The notes beneath the pieces are model-generated. The model was not told where the DNA came from and did not search any database. It saw nothing but the letters and a program-made list of their open reading frames with translations. The position numbers and the translations under genes were made by a program. This document shows, one piece after another, positions 59,081 through 64,000 of a DNA stretch of 64,000 nt; within the stretch, counting starts at the first letter, position 1, and each line of letters opens with the position of its first letter. The stretch spans positions 9,312,298 to 9,376,297 of the forward strand of contig NC_054558.1 in NCBI RefSeq assembly GCF_017654505.1. The letters run 5' to 3'. This DNA comes from Polyodon spathula (taxonomy: Eukaryota > Chordata > Actinopteri > Acipenseriformes > Polyodontidae).

Positions 59081-62000
59081 TTGTGATTATGCTATAGGGC
59101 AAGCCTGTTCTGGAGAGCTACTGGGTCTGCTGGTTTTCCTTTCAGCCAAGTTCTCAATTACTCCATTACACCAATTATGGGCATAATTAGTCAAGATTAA
59201 CAGCTGTTCCAGATCTTTAGCCACTGATGACGTAAAGACACCTGTAAAACCTGCAGGATATGTGGCTCCAGGACCAGGGTTGGAGATGGAGGGGGTCATC
59301 GGATTACACAGCATGCTAGGTCTCCCATGGCTCCCGTTCTAATCTCATTGCTCCGAGTATAGTGTGTTGGTTTCAACGCAAGCGCTTCATTAATTTTATA
59401 CAGGGCATTGTCAGATCTTGCTTGCAATTTGTTGGTAAGAGTAAAGTGCCTGGTGCTGGGATGTATCACATTAAGCAGTGTTTAAAAACAATGAAATAAA
59501 GCTCTGCAATCACTTCAGCATACTAGAATAAAAAAGAATGGGAACGTGTTTGTATGTATTTTATATGAACAAGTGGTTTCTTGGGCATTTTCTTTGTAAT
59601 GTATCAAAACATTATTTAAAAGTACAGGGCTCCTTCCTTGAAGACACGTTCTGTAAACCACACCCTCCATCAATTCACCAGTTTAATCAGAAAGCTCAAT
59701 TCCTGCCAGGTACAGTATTCTACCTCTTAAAACCACCACAATTCTGATTGCCAATACATGCTGTACTGCATATTGGTAAATAGTGTAAATGTTACAAGCA
59801 CCGGCAGTAAAACAAAAAAAAAATGACTCTGGTTTGTGTAGTTTGCATTTGATGTTCAAGCTTAACAGATCTGATAACCCTGCATTGCATTTGGGAATCC
59901 AGGCAAGTAAGCCATGGAGAAAAGGTTAATTTGGAAAAAATGATGCTTTAATAAAGAATTTAGATTAAATAGCCTAGTGCTGCCATGTAAACAAGCTTAA
60001 AATAGTAGCCTTCCATTGAGCGAGTCCCTGCAGTTATTAAGGCTTTTTACAGATGATTATAGCATTTTGCACACCTGTCAGTCTGCCCCCCCCCCCCCCC
60101 CCCCCATTCTGTAAGAGAAAGTGCATTCCAGTGTGTCGGCCTGTTGATTTATCCACAAGCCATGTTCCAGCTGTAAGGGCTTTTACTAGCGATGCCCTTT
60201 ATCAGCCAGTTTCACTTTTGTGTGTGACTCGGTAGGAAACATGGCCCCTTTATTTTATAAGAAAAATTATCTTTGCAGACAACAAGATTATTATTATTAT
60301 TATTATTTTCAATTTGTTTCTTACCCTTTATTATTGCTGCTAATGCGTGTGTAGAAACCATTTCAGCAAGGAGGTTTTTTTATGTGTTTTTATGTTGGAA
60401 AGGTGCATATGTTCAGGGGTGTCAGTAGTTTAAATGTCACGTGTTTAGACTTGTGTCTATGGCTGAGATACAGATGCTGGCCACAGTGTTTATACAGAGT
60501 TTGTACGCTCTTATTGTTGACTCTATTGAAGTACTTGTCTTGAGTTATGAGTGGTTACCAAGCATTCCCAATGTGTTCCAGTGTTTACATGACTAGTGGT
60601 AGCTCAGCTATGCTTTAGGTTTGTGTGCTGGTTAGACTAACTTCTGTTGCTGCTCTGGCAAACTGAGGGGGTTTGCAAACTAGATAGAACAGCCACATTA
60701 CATGGAGATAATAGGAAGGGCTGCACCTTGGGGCCCCCAAAGGCGTCATGTGGCCCTCGGACAGCATTATGATAACCACTGGTAAAGAAATAAAATAAAT
60801 TAAAAACAAAGTGCAGGCAGAATGCAGTGGTGAGATAAAGGCGAGTCTTTCAGGAAAGCAATGTTTGTTTGTTATTAGCTCAAGTGATTCTGACCAAGGT
60901 CCAGGATTGGAAAGGGTAATCCTCTAGTATCTGTAGTGCTTTGCTTTAGAAATCAGTCCTTTACCACACTGCCTCTCAATCTGCTGCTGCTTTGTAAGAG
61001 AAGATGCTGGTTTGATCTGTTGCAGCAATCCTGGGCTTCAGTCTGCACAGTCTTGGAAAGGAAATTGGATTTTATATTAGTCCACCTCAATCCAGCATCG
61101 CGGTCCTCGAGATGGGAGACCTCCTTGTCTTTGTTCCGCCTCTACCCTAAATTAATCCATTGAACCAGTTTATCCTGCCAGGTCTTCATCAGTTAGTTAT
61201 TTAATGATACCTATAAACCCCAGAGGCTCCAGAGTGATCCACCCCTGCTTTATATACGGCTAGTTCTTTTTAAAATGAAATAAATTAATAATTGATGCAC
61301 AAGCTCCAGTAGGGGGCAGTGTAAATCTGCACCACAGTTTTTCCAGGAGCTGGCTACTCTCAATCTAGGTAGTGTGTAATTTTGAAAATGTAGCAGTATT
61401 AAGTAATGGCTAATTTCAGCGCTGTGCTGCAAAGCTTGTTTATCTAAGGAATTTAATTAGATTGTTTTGCTTCAGTGAATAATGGGTTTATGACGAACAA
61501 AGGCACCTTCAGGGAATTTAAATAAGAATCTGACTGATTTGAATACCTACATTTTTGAGTGTTACACTTGCATCCACAGATTTAAGAGCTTTACTTGTAG
61601 TTAGGTTTGAAATTGAACTATACTAGGGAAATAAAACACATTGATCGGTTTGTGAAATACAGAGTTTAATAAATAAGTTTATTGATGTCATGCAACAAGG
61701 AAACCCAAATAACTGATGTTAAAATGTATATGTATGTATGCATTGATTGAAAGCACAGACTTGTGCATAGAAAGATAGAAGTCATACTTTAAATATAATG
61801 TTAGTTTGCAAGATATGTATTGTTTTTATAGGAACAGTGTTGCGTTTCCGAACCGCACCGTGCACTCCCCTGGTATGCATTTTGGTTATTTGAAAGACAG
61901 GGTTTGAGTGACAGACCTGTTCTAACAGAGCCCCTGTCTTCTCACTGGGGCGTACAATTCTGATGGGTGGTTTGCTCAAGCAATTATACCGATGCAACTG

Positions 62001-62109
62001 AGTGATTGCTCAGATGTTGGAAAGTGCTTTTAGACATTGCTTGATCTGAATGGTGTTGTGTAAATGTCAGTTCATTTCCTTGGAAACAATATAATTTTTC
62101 CTGTATACT

Positions 62110-62149
<40 letters not shown>

Positions 62150-62157
62150 GATTGTAC
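59079..62157. other. Intergenic, no gene seen
   Basis: No exon-like ORF with supporting splice sites on either strand. It contains a C run (60,086-60,105), an ATT run (60,287-60,306) and a GT run (62,114-62,148). Confidence 0.6.
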
Positions 62158-62400
62158 TGTATGTACAGCTAAAATTTTTGCATCACCCTATAAAATGTGC
62201 ACTTTGTGCTTCAAAGTTGAATGAAACCTGCTGAATAATGTTACGTTCACATATTGAATTGCATACCGTGTTGTTATTTTCCATACACTTAATGAAAAAC
62301 TGACAAATTAAAAATGTGACATTTCGAAATGTATCATGAAATACTGCACTACTATTATGGCTTCTGGTAGACTTTTGCGATATCATGTAGTTTTTTCTAT
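62158..62400. mobile_element. Tc1/mariner-like terminal fragment
   Basis: Begins TGTACAGCTAAAATTTTTGC followed by ATCACCCTATAAAATG, which resembles the terminal repeat of a widespread fish Tc1-like family (TACAGCTATGG..AAAAGTTTTGCATCACC). The following text (GAATGAAACCTGCTGAATAA and ATATTGAATTGCATACC) continues the resemblance. No transposase ORF and no matching second end are found; the copy is cut by, or abuts, a GT/TA microsatellite. Confidence 0.5.
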
Positions 62401-62424
62401 TAAGATCTAAATTATGTTCATATA

Positions 62425-62425
62425 C

Positions 62426-62509
<84 letters not shown>
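62425..62509. repeat. Compound (GT)n-(TA)n microsatellite
   Basis: About 26 bases of GT repeat pass into about 58 bases of TA repeat. Confidence 0.9.
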
Positions 62510-62515
<6 letters not shown>

Positions 62516-63600
62516 GTCTCAATCCTACAGGCCACTCACACCACAAGCAAGCACCTTAACCTCCAAGCAAAAGTGCCAGGCTCCTGCTTGCCTGGTTGTT
62601 GAGATTTTTACCTCATCTCAGCAATAGCAGCCATAGTACATAACAGCAGTGCATCACCCAGCACTGCCAGTTAGGAGTGCATGGCTTTTCTTCAATACAA
62701 GTACATGAAAGTGGAACCTAGTACAAGCAGCTACAGATGTCCAGTCCTTTTGATGACCTGCCTGCTTTATGAAGTAAATACAGCTTTCAAAAAGGGAATA
62801 TTTCTATTATATATGAGAGTCTGGATTCATAACAAGTGTTGAATCTGCACAGCTGGATGTATAGTCACAGTTTCCTATTGCCTGTTTCAAAGCGTATCGT
62901 TTTGTGGCTGTTTGAAACAATGGTAATAAATGAAAGTGCTTTGAACATGCTTGATCAAAGCACTCCGTGTGGGATGTGATGAGGGAAAATGTAAAATAAC
63001 ATTTGTGCTGCATCCAGTTTAATTATCAAACGTAGAGGCTAGCTTGATCTATATCAATTGCATTCTGCACCTTCAAACTATTATGTATATAGTTTCATAG
63101 TCATAGACTTGCACATGTGCTGTCATACACTGATGTGTAAAAATAAATAATATTTCTGAAATAATTGAGATTTTATTGATGCCTGAGTATTGTAGACTGG
63201 ATGGAGTGTACACTGTTCTATAGATTAATTTCTGCCGCTGTTGTATGCTTCAACCTGTCCTTATCAGAGTCACACCGAGGTTTGGATCTTTAAATAATGA
63301 CCAGAGAGAGATACAGCTGGACAGATCCAGAGAGGAGACCTACAGGCCTGATCACGACGTGTGCCCCTTTCTTTAATCGGAACTAACCCCAATGTAACCC
63401 TCTTCGTTCTGTTCCAAAATAGCAGGGAGCCCCCTTCGCTCCTCTCTATTGCCCAACCCGTCCTATCAGAGGCACAAGGACGTCAGTTCTTCAGGGGTCT
63501 CTCAAACAAATTGGGCCCCATCCCTGAAGGTTCCCTCTGGGTAAGCTTGCAACACATTCATGCACTGTGATGGGATCTCCCAAAGCTGAGAGACCTGCTC
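62510..63600. other. Intergenic, no gene seen
   Basis: No supported exon. 63,290-63,590 has a different texture (purine-rich then C-rich, few simple repeats) and could be the edge of an interspersed element, but I cannot name it. Confidence 0.5.
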
Positions 63601-63720
63601 AAAGCAATGTGACATTTGCATTGTGTTTAAGCGCTTTATTAAAACAATGCCACATATGCATTTTGTTTGGGCTCTCTTTTAAAACAATGTTACATTTGCA
63701 TTTTGTTTAAGCTCTTTTAA
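63601..63720. repeat. Three 40-bp tandem units
   Basis: 63,601-63,640, 63,641-63,680 and 63,681-63,720 align without gaps around the core ACAATGTTACATTTGCATTT then TGTTTAAGCTCTTTTA, diverged at several positions. Each copy carries TTTGCAT or ATGCAT, octamer-like words. Confidence 0.8.
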
Positions 63721-64000
63721 AAAAAAAAAAGGAATGTTGACTTTATTCGTAGCAGATGCTACAGCTTACTTTCAAGAAAATTTGTGTCCGGTTGTGTCTA
63801 ATGTTTTATTCAGATGGATTTCATGACAAGGTCTTCATAACGGTGGAGCCCTGCCTGGGTGGGAATGCAGTGTTACTATCCAGCAGCAGTACCCTCCTGT
63901 AAAGACAGCACATCGCTTACTGAGCATGCTTCGAATACTGATGTTCAGAACTGCAATAGACATGCTGCCCTCTCAATTGTTTGCCTGTTCCAGGTTTATC

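Noticed and set aside
63361..63570. Possible exon of a further gene
   Set aside because: A 69-codon frame without recognisable domain or convincing splice context. The neighbourhood may be an interspersed element.

Overview
This is vertebrate nuclear DNA. It has GT-AG introns, a long microsatellite- and minisatellite-rich intron landscape, and remnants of DNA transposons. Three protein-coding genes can be reconstructed exon by exon. Protein similarity, recalled from memory of the human proteins, identifies them as celsr2, psrc1 and ppil1. The repeat content (PIF/Harbinger and Tc1-like fragments, long CA/TA tracts) fits a ray-finned fish; a slowly evolving non-teleost lineage is a guess that the sequence alone cannot settle.

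Layout. 1-49,990 is the 3' part of celsr2 on the + strand: 34 coding exons from the end of the cadherin region through EGF, laminin-G, laminin-EGF, hormone-receptor, GAIN/GPS, seven-pass and cytoplasmic segments to a stop at 47,141, then a 3' UTR of about 2.8 kb. The 5' exons (signal peptide and cadherin repeats) lie left of the window. Every exon junction I tested is phase-consistent except around one exon (33,741-34,856), which is interrupted. 51,875-56,060 is psrc1 on the - strand, six coding exons, convergent with celsr2. 57,050-58,931 is ppil1 on the + strand, four coding exons giving exactly 166 residues. It is head to head with psrc1 across a presumptive shared promoter of about 1 kb. 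59,080-64,000 shows no gene, only simple repeats, a Tc1-like fragment and a short tandem repeat.

Functionally the genes are unrelated: an adhesion GPCR of planar cell polarity, a mitotic spindle microtubule protein, and a spliceosomal prolyl isomerase. The convergent celsr2-psrc1 pair matches the arrangement of the human CELSR2-PSRC1 locus.

The strangest feature is at about 33,830-34,700. This stretch reads as a noisy COMPLEMENT, not a reverse complement, of the exon and minisatellite lying about 863 bases downstream. No known biological process writes DNA this way, so it is probably an assembly or gap-filling artefact, and it splits a celsr2 exon. Other points worth attention: two competing terminal exons of celsr2 with different C-termini (one a potential PDZ ligand), a minisatellite that multiplies a splice-donor-like sequence right after a real donor, psrc1 exons lying beyond the apparent stop of its big exon, and a recent 60-bp in-frame expansion in psrc1.
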